Assembly (NCBI GenBank): GCA_044508675.1
Contig: JBIQHF010000008.1
Span: 55,548 to 119,547, forward strand
Source: Raineyella sp044508675
GTDB taxonomy: Bacteria > Actinomycetota > Actinomycetes > Propionibacteriales > Propionibacteriaceae
Direction: 5' to 3'
DNA: 64,000 nucleotides
The stretch's first letter is position 1. Every line of letters begins with the position of its first letter. Of the stretch, positions 16,734 through 24,466 are shown piece by piece. The notes beneath the pieces were generated by a model. That model was not told the origin of the DNA, did no database searches, and saw only the letters and a program-made list of their open reading frames with translations. Made by a program: the position numbers and the translations under genes.

Positions 16734-17719
16734 CCGCGCACGTACCGATCTCGATCCTCGACCTGGTCCCCGTCAGCGACGGCAGCACCGTCCGCGATGC
16801 GATGGCGGCCAGCTTCGAGGCTGTCCGCCTGGCCGATTCCGTGGGGTTCCGGCGGTACTGGTTCGCCGAGCACCACAACTCGCCGGTCTTCGCCAGCTCC
16901 GCGACGTCCCTGCTGATCGAGCACGCACTGTCGATGACCGACACGATCCGGATCGGGGCCGGCGGGGTGATGCTCCCCAATCACGCGCCGTTGGTCGTGG
17001 CGGAGCAGTTCGGCACCCTGGTGCAGCTGCATGGCGACCGGGTCGACCTGGGGCTGGGCCGGGCGCCCGGCACCGATCCGATGACCGCCCGGCTGCTGCG
17101 CCGTGGCGCGTCGGACGCGCACTCGTTCGCCGAGCAACTGTACGAGATGCAGATGTGGTTCAACACCGGCGACTCACCGCGCGGGGTGTCGTCGATCGTC
17201 GCGGCGAGGACCGAGGTGCCGATGTGGGTGCTCGGCTCGACCACCAACGGGGCCTCGATCGCCGGCCAGCTCGGCCTGCCGTTCTCCATGGCCTCGCACT
17301 TCGCCCCGGTGGAGTTGCACGAGGCACTGTCGGTGTACCGCAACTCGTTCTCCACCGAGTCGCCGACTTCGCGGATCGAGGCGCCCCAGGTCATGGTGGG
17401 CGTATCGGTGATGGTGGCCGACACCGACGCGGAGGCCGAGCTGCAGTACTCGACGCACGTCCAGATGGCGATCGGCAACGCCACCGGTGAACGCCGACCG
17501 CTCCAGCCTCCGAAGGCCGACCTGCCGCACGATTCCGGCTGGGTGGCGGCGCAACGGATGCTCGACTGCCGGGCCGTCGGCTCTCCGACCACGGTCCGTC
17601 GCCGGCTCGAGGAACTGGTCGAGGAGACGAAGGCCGACGAGCTGGTCGTGGTGACGTACGCGTACGATCCGCAGGTGCGCCTGCGCAGCCTGCGGATGCT
17701 CGCGGAGTTGTGGGACTAG
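16730..17719 (+). CDS. LLM-class flavin-dependent oxidoreductase
   Basis: 329 residues. Bacterial luciferase-like (beta/alpha)8 fold: ISILDLVPVSDG at the start, FRRYWFAEHHNS near residue 45, IRIGAGGVMLPNHAPLVVAE near 75, VDLGLGRAPGTDP near 105, and the C-terminal DELVVVTYAYDP. This matches the group annotated as LLM oxidoreductases of the MsnO8 type. FMNH2 or F420 use and the substrate cannot be told. Start coupled to the preceding small gene; the stop is 2 bases inside the end of the convergent S26 peptidase gene. Confidence 0.85.
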   Translation: MTAHVPISILDLVPVSDGSTVRDAMAASFEAVRLADSVGFRRYWFAEHHNSPVFASSATSLLIEHALSMTDTIRIGAGGVMLPNHAPLVVAEQFGTLVQLHGDRVDLGLGRAPGTDPMTARLLRRGASDAHSFAEQLYEMQMWFNTGDSPRGVSSIVAARTEVPMWVLGSTTNGASIAGQLGLPFSMASHFAPVELHEALSVYRNSFSTESPTSRIEAPQVMVGVSVMVADTDAEAELQYSTHVQMAIGNATGERRPLQPPKADLPHDSGWVAAQRMLDCRAVGSPTTVRRRLEELVEETKADELVVVTYAYDPQVRLRSLRMLAELWD

Positions 17720-18201
17720 GGTCTGGCCTTCCCGGTCCGGATCGCGCGTCCCAGGACCGCCGAGGTGGGAACGAAGGGTTGCTGCCACGTGCGGCTGTCG
17801 CTGGAGAGGCGACGATTGTCGCCGAGGACGAACAGGTGCCCGTCGGGTACGTCGAACGCCTGGGCGGGCCCGACCGGATCGGTGACGTATGGCTCGGCCA
17901 CGGCACGTCCGTTGACCGACAGGTTGCCGCTCCGGTCGATCGTCACCCGGTCGCCGGGGACCCCGAGCAGCCGCTTGATGATGACGTCGCCGATCTCGGC
18001 GGAGTCGATCACGACGATGTCGCCGTGGCCGAGCCGGGCGGCCTTGTGGACGCGGCGCGTCCACAACCGTTGGCCGGGGTGCAGGGTCGGGGCCATCGAC
18101 CAGGAGCGGACCCTGGTGACGAAGACCCCGTAGGCCCGCACCACCACGGCCAGCGCAACCGCCCCGAGGACGACTCCGACGGGGACCAGGACCTGGGTCA
18201 T
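17716..18201 (-). CDS. S26 signal-peptidase-like protease (SodX-like)
   Basis: 161 residues from the ATG at 18201, one base after the stop of the upstream secreted-protein gene; the open frame further upstream is the antisense-like repeat region. One N-terminal membrane helix (VLVPVGVVLGAVALAVVVRA), then the S26 motifs: catalytic Ser in VRSWSMAPTLHPGQ (about residue 37), GHGDIVVIDS, the general-base Lys in DVIIKRLLGVPGDRV (about residue 75) and the box VFVLGDNRRLSSDSR. All catalytic features are present. It is short like nickel-SOD maturation proteases. The tight coupling suggests that the neighbouring secreted protein is its substrate. Confidence 0.8.
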   Translation of the reverse strand: MTQVLVPVGVVLGAVALAVVVRAYGVFVTRVRSWSMAPTLHPGQRLWTRRVHKAARLGHGDIVVIDSAEIGDVIIKRLLGVPGDRVTIDRSGNLSVNGRAVAEPYVTDPVGPAQAFDVPDGHLFVLGDNRRLSSDSRTWQQPFVPTSAVLGRAIRTGKARP

Positions 18202-18202
18202 C

Positions 18203-18817
18203 TCAGTGCCGGTGCTCGTGGTGCTCGTGGTGCTCGTGGTGCTCGTGGTGCTCGTGGTCGTGACCCTCGGCGTACTTGAAGAAGTGCACATAGGCGTCGA
18301 TGTAACGGCGGCCGGCCTCGACGTCATCGACGTCGTAGTCCTGCACCTCGAGGACGCGGGCGAAGCGTCGTTCCAGTTCGGCCCACTTCTCCTCGGGGAC
18401 CAGGCCGGTCAACGGCTCCAACGAGCCGATCTCGATGCTCTTGTCGGCGGCGGCGACCTTCTCGTCGATCGGCACCCCATGGGGCTTGAGGCCCTCGAAC
18501 CCTGCGCCCTCCCCTGCGCGGTGGACCCGTACGAGGGTCTCCAGGAAGAAGCGATCGGCGAGCACGTTCGCGTCCTCCCCCAGCACGCGGACCTTGCGCG
18601 CGAGGTCGAAGGCCTGGCGCACCTCGGCCTCGCCCTCGGGTTGGATCCACTTCAGGGCGAGGTTGAGGTTGCCGGACTCGAGCGCCGCCTGGCCGTCCTT
18701 GGCGGTGGGACCGTCCATGGTGTCGCAGTGGGCACTGGCGAATTGCGGGCGAAGCAGCACCAGCGCGAAGCCGATGGCTGCCAACAGGACGGTGATGAGG
18801 GTGGCCATGATGGTCAT
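18203..18817 (-). CDS. Secreted DUF6448-like protein with His-Cys-Asp mature N-terminus and His-rich tail
   Basis: About 204 residues. Among the in-frame ATGs, 18817 fits the GAAGGA ribosome site best; 18826 is the longest. A signal/anchor helix ends in ASA followed by HCDTMDGPTAKDGQAALE. That predicts a mature protein beginning His-Cys-Asp, like the nickel hook of NiSOD, but without the second hook Cys. The body is helical, with RFFLETLVRVHRAGEGAGFE conserved in DUF6448 as I know that family. The C-terminus is a Glu-His-His repeat (EHHEHHEHHEHHEHRH). This suggests a metal-binding secreted protein. It is not a canonical NiSOD, and its activity is unknown. Next to an S26 protease gene, 1 base apart. 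Confidence 0.75.
   Translation of the reverse strand: MTIMATLITVLLAAIGFALVLLRPQFASAHCDTMDGPTAKDGQAALESGNLNLALKWIQPEGEAEVRQAFDLARKVRVLGEDANVLADRFFLETLVRVHRAGEGAGFEGLKPHGVPIDEKVAAADKSIEIGSLEPLTGLVPEEKWAELERRFARVLEVQDYDVDDVEAGRRYIDAYVHFFKYAEGHDHEHHEHHEHHEHHEHRH
18211..18255. repeat. Five perfect 9-bp tandem repeats encoding Glu-His-His
   Basis: The unit GGTGCTCGT is repeated exactly five times inside the 3' end of the DUF6448-like gene. On the minus strand it encodes a His/Glu repeat. Slippage would change the number of His residues without shifting frame. Confidence 0.9.
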
Positions 18818-18926
18818 GATCGTCATTCCTTCTCGATGGTTTGCTGTTCGTGGTCAAATCAGGGTGCCTACCACCGCTGATGTCCTCCACTTCACCACCG
18901 AAGAGCGATCGGGACCTTGACCGGCG

Positions 18927-19733
18927 TCAAGCCAGCTCGTCGAGGACGGCGTAGCTGGCGGCCCGGCGGCGCAGGCGGGCCGCACTGTCCGGATCCGGGA
19001 CCGCTTCGGCGAGGTCGACCAGCAGGTCGGCATCGAAGGGACGGATGATGCTCAGTGCCGACAGGACCGATGCGGCCTCCTCGGTGTCCCCGCCGGCCAA
19101 CAGGGTGCGGGCCCGGGCGTGCGCGTCGGCCACGGTGGTCGGCTCGTCGGCCGCGGCCACCTCGCGCAGGTCGAGCAGGCGGCGGCGTACGCCGGGGTCC
19201 GGGGTGGCCTCGAGCTCGCGGCTGCTGGGGGCCCAGTGGCGGGGGTCGGTGATGGTGAACCGGTCGAAGATCCACCGTCCGACCGCGTCCACCGGCTCCT
19301 CGGCCGGCGCGGTGTCGACCAGTTCCTGCGGATCGGGCGAGTCCCAGCGCAGGAACGCGCCCATGTCCTCGTCGACCAGCCCGGCCAGCCGGGTCGTGGC
19401 GCGGGCAAGGAAGCCCTGCGGCGAGCCGATCAGCTCGGCGGCCCGCCACCAGCCGATCCGTTCCGGCACCGGGTCGGCGCCGGCGCCGAAGACCCGCGCG
19501 GTCATGGCCCGGGCGGTGGTCGAGGCGAGGACGCCCCGGATCACCGCGGGCACCGGGACGCTGCGCCGGTCCAGGTCCATCCACATCATGTAGAACTCGT
19601 CGTGGTCAACCATCCGGTCCCCCGGCGGCAGGATCGCGTACGCCCGGAACTGCAACAGCACCGGGCCGACACTGCGCCGCACCAACTGGGTGTGCCGCTC
19701 GTCGAGGACGAGTCGGGCGACGTCGTACGTCAT
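18927..19733 (-). CDS. Hypothetical protein
   Basis: 268 residues from the ATG at 19733 (MTYDVARLVLDERHTQLVRR); the upstream extension runs into the divergent gene's region. No signal peptide or membrane helix. Soluble, Arg/Asp-rich, with a DEFYMMWMDLDRRSVP segment near residue 40 and a helical, TPR-like Ala-rich C-terminal third (ARARTLLAGGDTEEAASVLS). I do not recognise the family. Divergent from the AspT-like transporter, with only 38 bp between starts, so regulation may be shared. Confidence 0.75.
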   Translation of the reverse strand: MTYDVARLVLDERHTQLVRRSVGPVLLQFRAYAILPPGDRMVDHDEFYMMWMDLDRRSVPVPAVIRGVLASTTARAMTARVFGAGADPVPERIGWWRAAELIGSPQGFLARATTRLAGLVDEDMGAFLRWDSPDPQELVDTAPAEEPVDAVGRWIFDRFTITDPRHWAPSSRELEATPDPGVRRRLLDLREVAAADEPTTVADAHARARTLLAGGDTEEAASVLSALSIIRPFDADLLVDLAEAVPDPDSAARLRRRAASYAVLDELA

Positions 19734-19771
19734 GGGCCCATTCTTGCCGCGTCCCATCGTAGGGTGAAGAT

Positions 19772-21331
19772 GTGCTGGACATCCTGGCTTCCTCACCGCT
19801 GCTGACGATCTTCGTGGTGGTCGCGCTCGGCGCCGCCCTGGGAGCCGTGCCCTTCGGCCCGATCCGCTTCGGCGCGGCGGGCGCACTGTTCGTCGGCCTG
19901 GCGTTCGGTGCCGCGGATCCGCGGCTCGGCGAGGGGCTCGGCCTGGTCCAGTCGCTCGGGCTGGCGCTGTTCGTCTACACCGTCGGACTGGCCGCCGGGA
20001 CCTCCTTCTTCCGCGACCTGCGGACCCAGAGCCGGATGATCATCATCGCCGTGGTCGTGCTGGTCGCCGCCGCCGGCGTGGGCCTGGGGGTCGGCAACCT
20101 CCTCGGTCTGGACATCGCCCTGCAGGCCGGTGCGTTCGCCGGGGCCCTGACCTCGACCCCTGCCCTGGCGGCGGCGACCGCGGCGACCGGCAGCGCCGAG
20201 GCCGCGGTCGGCTACTCGCTCGGCTACCCGGTGGGCGTCATCCTCACCATCGTCCTGGTCGCGATCACCCTGCCGCAGAAGTGGCGCGCTTCCCGGGACC
20301 CCGCCGCCGGGGACCCGATCACCGCGGCGACCCTCCAGGTCGATCGTGCCACGATGATGCGCCAGATCCCGGGCTGGCTGGAGCAGAACGTCCGGTTCTC
20401 CTACCTGGCGCGCGATGGCCAGCAGCGCGTCGTCGTCCCCGGCGAGGAGCTCCTGCCCGGTGACCGGGTCGTGGTGGTGGGCCAGCCGGAGGCGATCGAC
20501 GAGGCCGAGGAGTACCTCGGCCGCCGGGTCGACTCCCACCTGGCCGACGATCGCAGCATCGTCGGCTTCCACCGGTACCTGGTCTCCAACCCCCAGGTCG
20601 CCGGACGCACGATCGCCGAGCTCAACATGCCCGACAGGTTCGGCGGGGTGATCACCCGGGTGCGGCGCTCGGACGCGGACCTGCTCGCCACCGACGACGT
20701 CACCCTCGAGCTGGGCGACCGGGTGCTGGCCGTCGTCCCCCGCGACGAGATGGACGCGGTCGGCGACTTCTTCGGAGACTCGGTCCGCAAGGTCTCCGAG
20801 TTCGACGCCCTGTCGATCGGCATCGGGATGGCCCTCGGCCTGCTGCTCGGCATGGTGACCATCCCGCTGCCCGGCGGCGCGAGTTTCTCCCTCGGTGCCG
20901 CCGCCGGCCCGCTGATCGTCGGGCTGGTGCTGGGTCGGCTGGAACGCACTGGGCCGATCGTGTGGGGCCTACCGCACGCCGCGAACCTGACCATCCGCCA
21001 GCTCGGGCTGCTGCTGTTCCTCGCCGCGGTCGGACTGGCCTCCGGGCAGGCCTTCGCCTCGCAGGCCTTCAGCCTGACCGGACTGCAGGTGATCGGCTTC
21101 GCCGCGGTGATCGTCCTGGTGACCGGCCTGCTGTTTCTGGCGGCGGCGCGGATGTCCGGGTTCAGTGCGCCACGCTGCGCCGGCGCCCTGGCCGGTCTGG
21201 TCGGCCAGCCGGCGATCCTGGCGTACGCCACCTCGCGCAGCACCGATCCCCGCATCGATGCCGGCTACGCGCCACTGTTCGCCCTCGGAATGATCGTCAA
21301 GATCCTCCTGGTCACGCTGCTGGCCGGCTGA
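19772..21331 (+). CDS. AspT/YidE-type transporter with two RCK_C domains
   Basis: 519 residues, GTG start. Two membrane halves (residues 1-170 and 340-519) flank a cytoplasmic region with two TrkA-C (RCK_C) domains: EELLPGDRVVVVGQPEAIDE and ADLLATDDVTLELGDRVLAV. Each half carries the AspT/YidE repeat with Gly-rich helices (GLALFVYTVGLAAGTSFF and LLLFLAAVGLASGQAF). The family includes the aspartate-alanine exchanger AspT and uncharacterised YidE/YbjL proteins; the substrate here is unknown. Confidence 0.87.
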   Translation: MLDILASSPLLTIFVVVALGAALGAVPFGPIRFGAAGALFVGLAFGAADPRLGEGLGLVQSLGLALFVYTVGLAAGTSFFRDLRTQSRMIIIAVVVLVAAAGVGLGVGNLLGLDIALQAGAFAGALTSTPALAAATAATGSAEAAVGYSLGYPVGVILTIVLVAITLPQKWRASRDPAAGDPITAATLQVDRATMMRQIPGWLEQNVRFSYLARDGQQRVVVPGEELLPGDRVVVVGQPEAIDEAEEYLGRRVDSHLADDRSIVGFHRYLVSNPQVAGRTIAELNMPDRFGGVITRVRRSDADLLATDDVTLELGDRVLAVVPRDEMDAVGDFFGDSVRKVSEFDALSIGIGMALGLLLGMVTIPLPGGASFSLGAAAGPLIVGLVLGRLERTGPIVWGLPHAANLTIRQLGLLLFLAAVGLASGQAFASQAFSLTGLQVIGFAAVIVLVTGLLFLAAARMSGFSAPRCAGALAGLVGQPAILAYATSRSTDPRIDAGYAPLFALGMIVKILLVTLLAG

Positions 21332-21391
21332 TCCGACCGGTACACCACACTGGTGGAGTGCCCGTCCACCGGGCAGGAAGAAGGCACGACG

Positions 21392-22156
21392 ATGACCGGA
21401 ATCGACGTCCTCGGCATGGACCTCGGGGTGCTGGCACTGATCGTGCTGGCCGGTATCGGCACCGGGATCGTGGGCTACCTGACCGGGCTGGCCTCGCTGG
21501 TCAGCTATCCGGTGCTGCTCGCGGCCGGCCTGTCGCCGGTCTCGGCGAACGTCTCCAACACCCTTGGCCTGGTCGGTGTGGGCATCGGCTCCACCGCCCG
21601 GGCGATGCGTACGGTCACCACCGGCAGTCGCCGGACCCTGGTGGCCCAACTGGTCGTGGCGGCGGTCGGCGGCGGCCTGGGCGCGACCGTGCTGCTGGTC
21701 TCCGGGGAGTCGAGCTTCGAGACCATCGTGCCCTACCTGATCGTCCTGGCCTCGGTGCTGTTGCTGCTCAGCCCGCGGATCAGCCGGATGCGGACCTCCG
21801 ACCCCAACCCGGTCATCTACTGGGTGGGGCTGTTCCTGGTCTGCTGCTACGGCGGCTACTTCGGTGCCGGGGCGGGCGTGATGTACCTCGCGCTGACCCT
21901 GATCGCGAGCTCGGAGCTGTTCACCCGGGCGATGGTGATCAAGAGCCTGCTGCTGGGGGTCAGCAACCTGGTCGCCTCGGCGATCTTCATCGGCTTCGGC
22001 CCGGTGAACTGGCCTGCCGCGATCGCCCTGGGACTCGGCTGCATCGTCGGCGGCAACTTCGGCCCGGTGATCCAGCGGCTGATCCCCGAGACGGTGTTGC
22101 GCGGCATCGTCGCGGCCGGCGGGTTCTTCCTGGCCCTGTGGCTCTGGCTGCGCTGA
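21392..22156 (+). CDS. TauE/SafE-family membrane permease
   Basis: 254 residues from the ATG at 21392, preceded by an AGGAAGAAGG ribosome site; an in-frame GTG at 21353 is less likely. Seven to eight helices, with the family's N-terminal GLASLVSYPVLLAAGLSPVSAN repeat region (residues 35-57) and its C-terminal counterpart after residue 160 (GGYFGAGAGVMYLALTLIAS). By family a sulfite/sulfonate or other anion exporter; the substrate is unknown. Confidence 0.85.
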   Translation: MTGIDVLGMDLGVLALIVLAGIGTGIVGYLTGLASLVSYPVLLAAGLSPVSANVSNTLGLVGVGIGSTARAMRTVTTGSRRTLVAQLVVAAVGGGLGATVLLVSGESSFETIVPYLIVLASVLLLLSPRISRMRTSDPNPVIYWVGLFLVCCYGGYFGAGAGVMYLALTLIASSELFTRAMVIKSLLLGVSNLVASAIFIGFGPVNWPAAIALGLGCIVGGNFGPVIQRLIPETVLRGIVAAGGFFLALWLWLR

Positions 22157-22174
22157 CCCGGGCAATGATGCCCG

Positions 22175-22579
22175 TCAGACCCCGGCCAGGACCAGAGCCG
22201 CCCCGCTGCCGAGGGCACCCAGCATCACCGACACCGCCCCGGCGTAGAGCAGCACGACCAGGCCGTTGCGACGCTGGGGGTCCTTGCCGAGGACCGACAG
22301 GAAGAAGCCGGCCGGGACCAGGATCGCCCCGATCAGCACCAGGATCCCGACGTATGCCCCCCAGTCGGGGACGCGCGAGTCGGACATCAGGACCTGGATC
22401 ACCAGGCCCAGGGTGACGAGTACGCCGGCGTGGGCGTGTCCGGCGCGGAACGAGTTCGTCTGCAGGTCGTTCATCGGTGTCCGGCCGCTGATGATCCGCA
22501 GTACGAAGAGGCCACCGATCGGGATCGAGACCGCGGTGAGGACGACGATGCCGAGGAACAGGGGGCTGAAGAGGGTCAT
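22175..22579 (-). CDS. Small four-helix membrane protein with HxH motif
   Basis: 134 residues from the ATG at 22579, with GGAGG 8 bases upstream. Four hydrophobic helices (residues 5-28, 50-65, 72-95, 105-132). SFRAGHAHAGVLVTLGL holds paired His residues at the start of helix 2, a layout suited to heme or metal binding. Family not recognised. It follows the DUF2306 gene (26-bp gap) and probably shares its promoter and MerR control. Confidence 0.7.
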   Translation of the reverse strand: MTLFSPLFLGIVVLTAVSIPIGGLFVLRIISGRTPMNDLQTNSFRAGHAHAGVLVTLGLVIQVLMSDSRVPDWGAYVGILVLIGAILVPAGFFLSVLGKDPQRRNGLVVLLYAGAVSVMLGALGSGAALVLAGV

Positions 22580-22605
22580 GGGTCTCTCCTCCTTGGGAGG
22601 CGGGC

Positions 22606-23073
22606 TCAGGAAGCAGGGACGCGGGCCGTACGCAGCAGGGTGAGGACGAAGGCTGCGGACGTGGCCAGCACCAGCGCACCGGCCAGGACGATGCTGCCCG
22701 GGTCGTACGTCGAGACCTGCCGGATCAGCCGCCCCGGTGCCGCCGCCGCGAAGACGAATGCGGTGAGCGTGCCCAGGTAGCTGCCGACCATGTTGAACAG
22801 GTGGCCCCGGTAGTTGTGTCGGATGGCGTTGACCACGCCGAGGGTGACGGTGAGGGTGGTGAAGACCGACAGGCCGTGCAACCACGAGAATCCGCCGTCT
22901 CCGCGGATCCCGAAGCTGCTACCGATCGTGAGGGCCATCGCGGCCACCCAGGTGAAGCCGAGGATGCGGTGCATCCGGTCTCGTCGACGACGGAGGATCT
23001 GGACCGGGCCGAGGGCCAGGACATAGCTTGCCGCGATTGCGTGGATGAGGACCAACGGTGCTGCGGTATCCAT
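22606..23073 (-). CDS. DUF2306-like membrane protein
   Basis: 155 residues from the ATG at 23073; an upstream GTG at 23109 would place the operator-like dyad inside the gene, so it is rejected. Five helices, with conserved His in VLIHAIAASYVLALGP, RDRMHRILGFTWVAAM and HNYRGHLFNMVGSYLG. The His spacing is that of DUF2306 proteins. Function unknown; heme or quinone handling is possible. Divergent from the MerR gene and probably its target. Confidence 0.75.
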   Translation of the reverse strand: MDTAAPLVLIHAIAASYVLALGPVQILRRRRDRMHRILGFTWVAAMALTIGSSFGIRGDGGFSWLHGLSVFTTLTVTLGVVNAIRHNYRGHLFNMVGSYLGTLTAFVFAAAAPGRLIRQVSTYDPGSIVLAGALVLATSAAFVLTLLRTARVPAS

Positions 23074-23082
23074 GCTACGTAA

Positions 23083-23097
23083 GATAGTTACACTATC
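23083..23097. promoter_or_regulatory. Candidate MerR operator
   Basis: GATAGT-TAC-ACTATC is a perfect 6-bp dyad placed between the divergent DUF2306 and MerR genes, 10 bp from the DUF2306 start codon. A third half site, GGATAGT, lies at 23113-23119. Such a dyad in the spacer of divergent genes is where MerR regulators bind. The exact -35/-10 boxes could not be fixed. Confidence 0.5.
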
Positions 23098-23150
23098 CAG
23101 TACTGCCAACGTGGATAGTCCGGACCCGACCCACTACCCAGGAGATCACC

Positions 23151-23765
23151 ATGCGACTCAAGGAACTGGCCGAACGATCGGGGACCAGCACCGCCACGAT
23201 CAAGTTCTACCTGCGCGAGGGACTACTGCCAGCAGGTGAGCGGATCAACGCCACGCTGGCGGAGTACGGCGAGCCACACCTGTCCCGACTCCGGTTGATC
23301 GCCGCCCTGCGGACCCTGCTGGACACCCCCTTGGACCACATCAAGGCCCTCACCCAGCAGATCGACGACCCGGAGGTGCCGCTGCTCACGGTCCTGGGTG
23401 CGGCACAGTCGTTGGCCCTCGGAGAGCATGACGAGGTCGCCGCACGCGACACGTCACCCGAGGTGGCGAAAGTGATGGCCGAGCGGGGGTGGTCGGACGC
23501 CGCCAGCCCGGCCCGGACGGCGCTGGATGCCCATCTGGGCCGGATGCGGGAGTTCGGGATCGAGGTGGCACCGCAGACCTTGTCCACGTACGCCTCCGCC
23601 GCCAACCTGGCAGCTGAAGCGGACCTCGGCGCGATCCAGGAGGCCGACTCCCGGGATGACGCCGCCCGCATGGTTGCGGTCGGGGTGCACAGCTACTTCC
23701 AACTCCTGCTGCGCCTGGTCGCTCTGGCCCAGACCTCCCGGAGCATCGCTCGGTACGGGAACTGA
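23151..23765 (+). CDS. MerR-family transcriptional regulator
   Basis: 204 residues; GGAG lies 6 bases before the ATG. Winged HTH at the N-terminus (MRLKELAERSGTSTATIKFY, then LREGLLPAG), followed by the usual dimerisation helix. The effector domain is long and helical with few Cys residues, so it is not a typical metal-thiolate sensor. Likely controls the divergent DUF2306 and small membrane gene pair. The effector is unknown. Confidence 0.85.
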   Translation: MRLKELAERSGTSTATIKFYLREGLLPAGERINATLAEYGEPHLSRLRLIAALRTLLDTPLDHIKALTQQIDDPEVPLLTVLGAAQSLALGEHDEVAARDTSPEVAKVMAERGWSDAASPARTALDAHLGRMREFGIEVAPQTLSTYASAANLAAEADLGAIQEADSRDDAARMVAVGVHSYFQLLLRLVALAQTSRSIARYGN

Positions 23766-23769
23766 TGGG

Positions 23770-23843
23770 TGGGCCCAGCTGGACTTGAACCAGCGACCTC
23801 TGTCTTATCAGGACAGCGCTCTAACCACCTGAGCTATGGGCCC
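23770..23843 (-). tRNA. tRNA-Ile (GAU)
   Basis: Cloverleaf on the minus strand: the 7-bp acceptor GGGCCCA pairs with TGGGCCC. D arm AGCTCAGGTGGTTAGAGC, anticodon arm CTGTC-CTGATAA-GACAG with anticodon GAT, and T arm GCTGG-TTCAAGT-CCAGC. Discriminator A. The genome encodes CCC rather than CCA after it, so CCA must be added enzymatically. Located downstream of gyrA-DUF3566, where actinobacteria often carry tRNA-Ile. Confidence 0.95.
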
Positions 23844-23908
23844 TTCCTTGCGCTTGTGGCGCCGAGGAATGACAATAGCGCATCCCCGGGCGCCGCGCAA
23901 AATCCGCG

Positions 23909-24466
23909 TCAGTCCTCGGCGAGGGTGACCTCCAGCCCGCCGATGATGCGGGACGCGGTGTTGTAGAGGAAGGCCAGCAGCGTCGCCAGGGCGGTAAGGA
24001 TCACCACGTTCAGCACCGATAACAGGATGGTCAGGCCCATCACCTTGGACAACCCGATGTAGTCCTGGATCCGGAACTGCTCGTTGTCGCCGGGCGACAT
24101 CAGAATCGTTCCCACGGTGCTATTGAGCAGCTCGAACACCCCGGACGTGGACAACACGACCCAGACCAGCAGGACCAGCACCAGCGAGGCGATGCCGAAC
24201 GCAACCGAGAAGACGAACGAGGTCTTCATCACAGACCACGGATCGAGGCTGCTCAGCCTGAGCCGGGCCTTGCGGGTGCGGTGCGCCTCCGGGCGCACCA
24301 CTACGGGCTCGGTCTCGTTGGCCCGCCGCAGCGGGGCCGGGGAGGACACCGTCGGCGTGGCCGCTGCCTGCGGAGACTCCGTCGGCTCGGGCACGCCGGC
24401 CTCGCCGTAGAACTCCTCGGTCGAGCGTACGGTCGTCGAATCCAGGTCAGGTCGGGCTTCACTCAC
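23909..24466 (-). CDS. DUF3566-domain membrane protein
   Basis: 185 residues from the GTG at 24466 (VSEARPDLDS), with GGAGGAGA upstream; the start overlaps the gyrA stop by 8 bases. A disordered Pro/Ala-rich N-terminus (1-75), then DUF3566 with two helices (VFSVAFGIASLVLVLLVWVV and ILLSVLNVVILTALATLLAF). This gene follows gyrA throughout actinobacteria. Its function is not established. Confidence 0.88.
   Translation of the reverse strand: MSEARPDLDSTTVRSTEEFYGEAGVPEPTESPQAAATPTVSSPAPLRRANETEPVVVRPEAHRTRKARLRLSSLDPWSVMKTSFVFSVAFGIASLVLVLLVWVVLSTSGVFELLNSTVGTILMSPGDNEQFRIQDYIGLSKVMGLTILLSVLNVVILTALATLLAFLYNTASRIIGGLEVTLAED

Noticed and set aside
18211..18255. CRISPR-like repeat
   Set aside because: The 9-bp units have no spacers and lie in coding sequence.
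18203..18826. Nickel superoxide dismutase
   Set aside because: Only the HCD start resembles NiSOD. The second hook Cys and the rest of the fold are absent, and the body matches DUF6448-type proteins.
23073..23109. Upstream GTG start for the DUF2306 gene
   Set aside because: It would place the dyad operator inside the coding region and adds a stretch with no family similarity.
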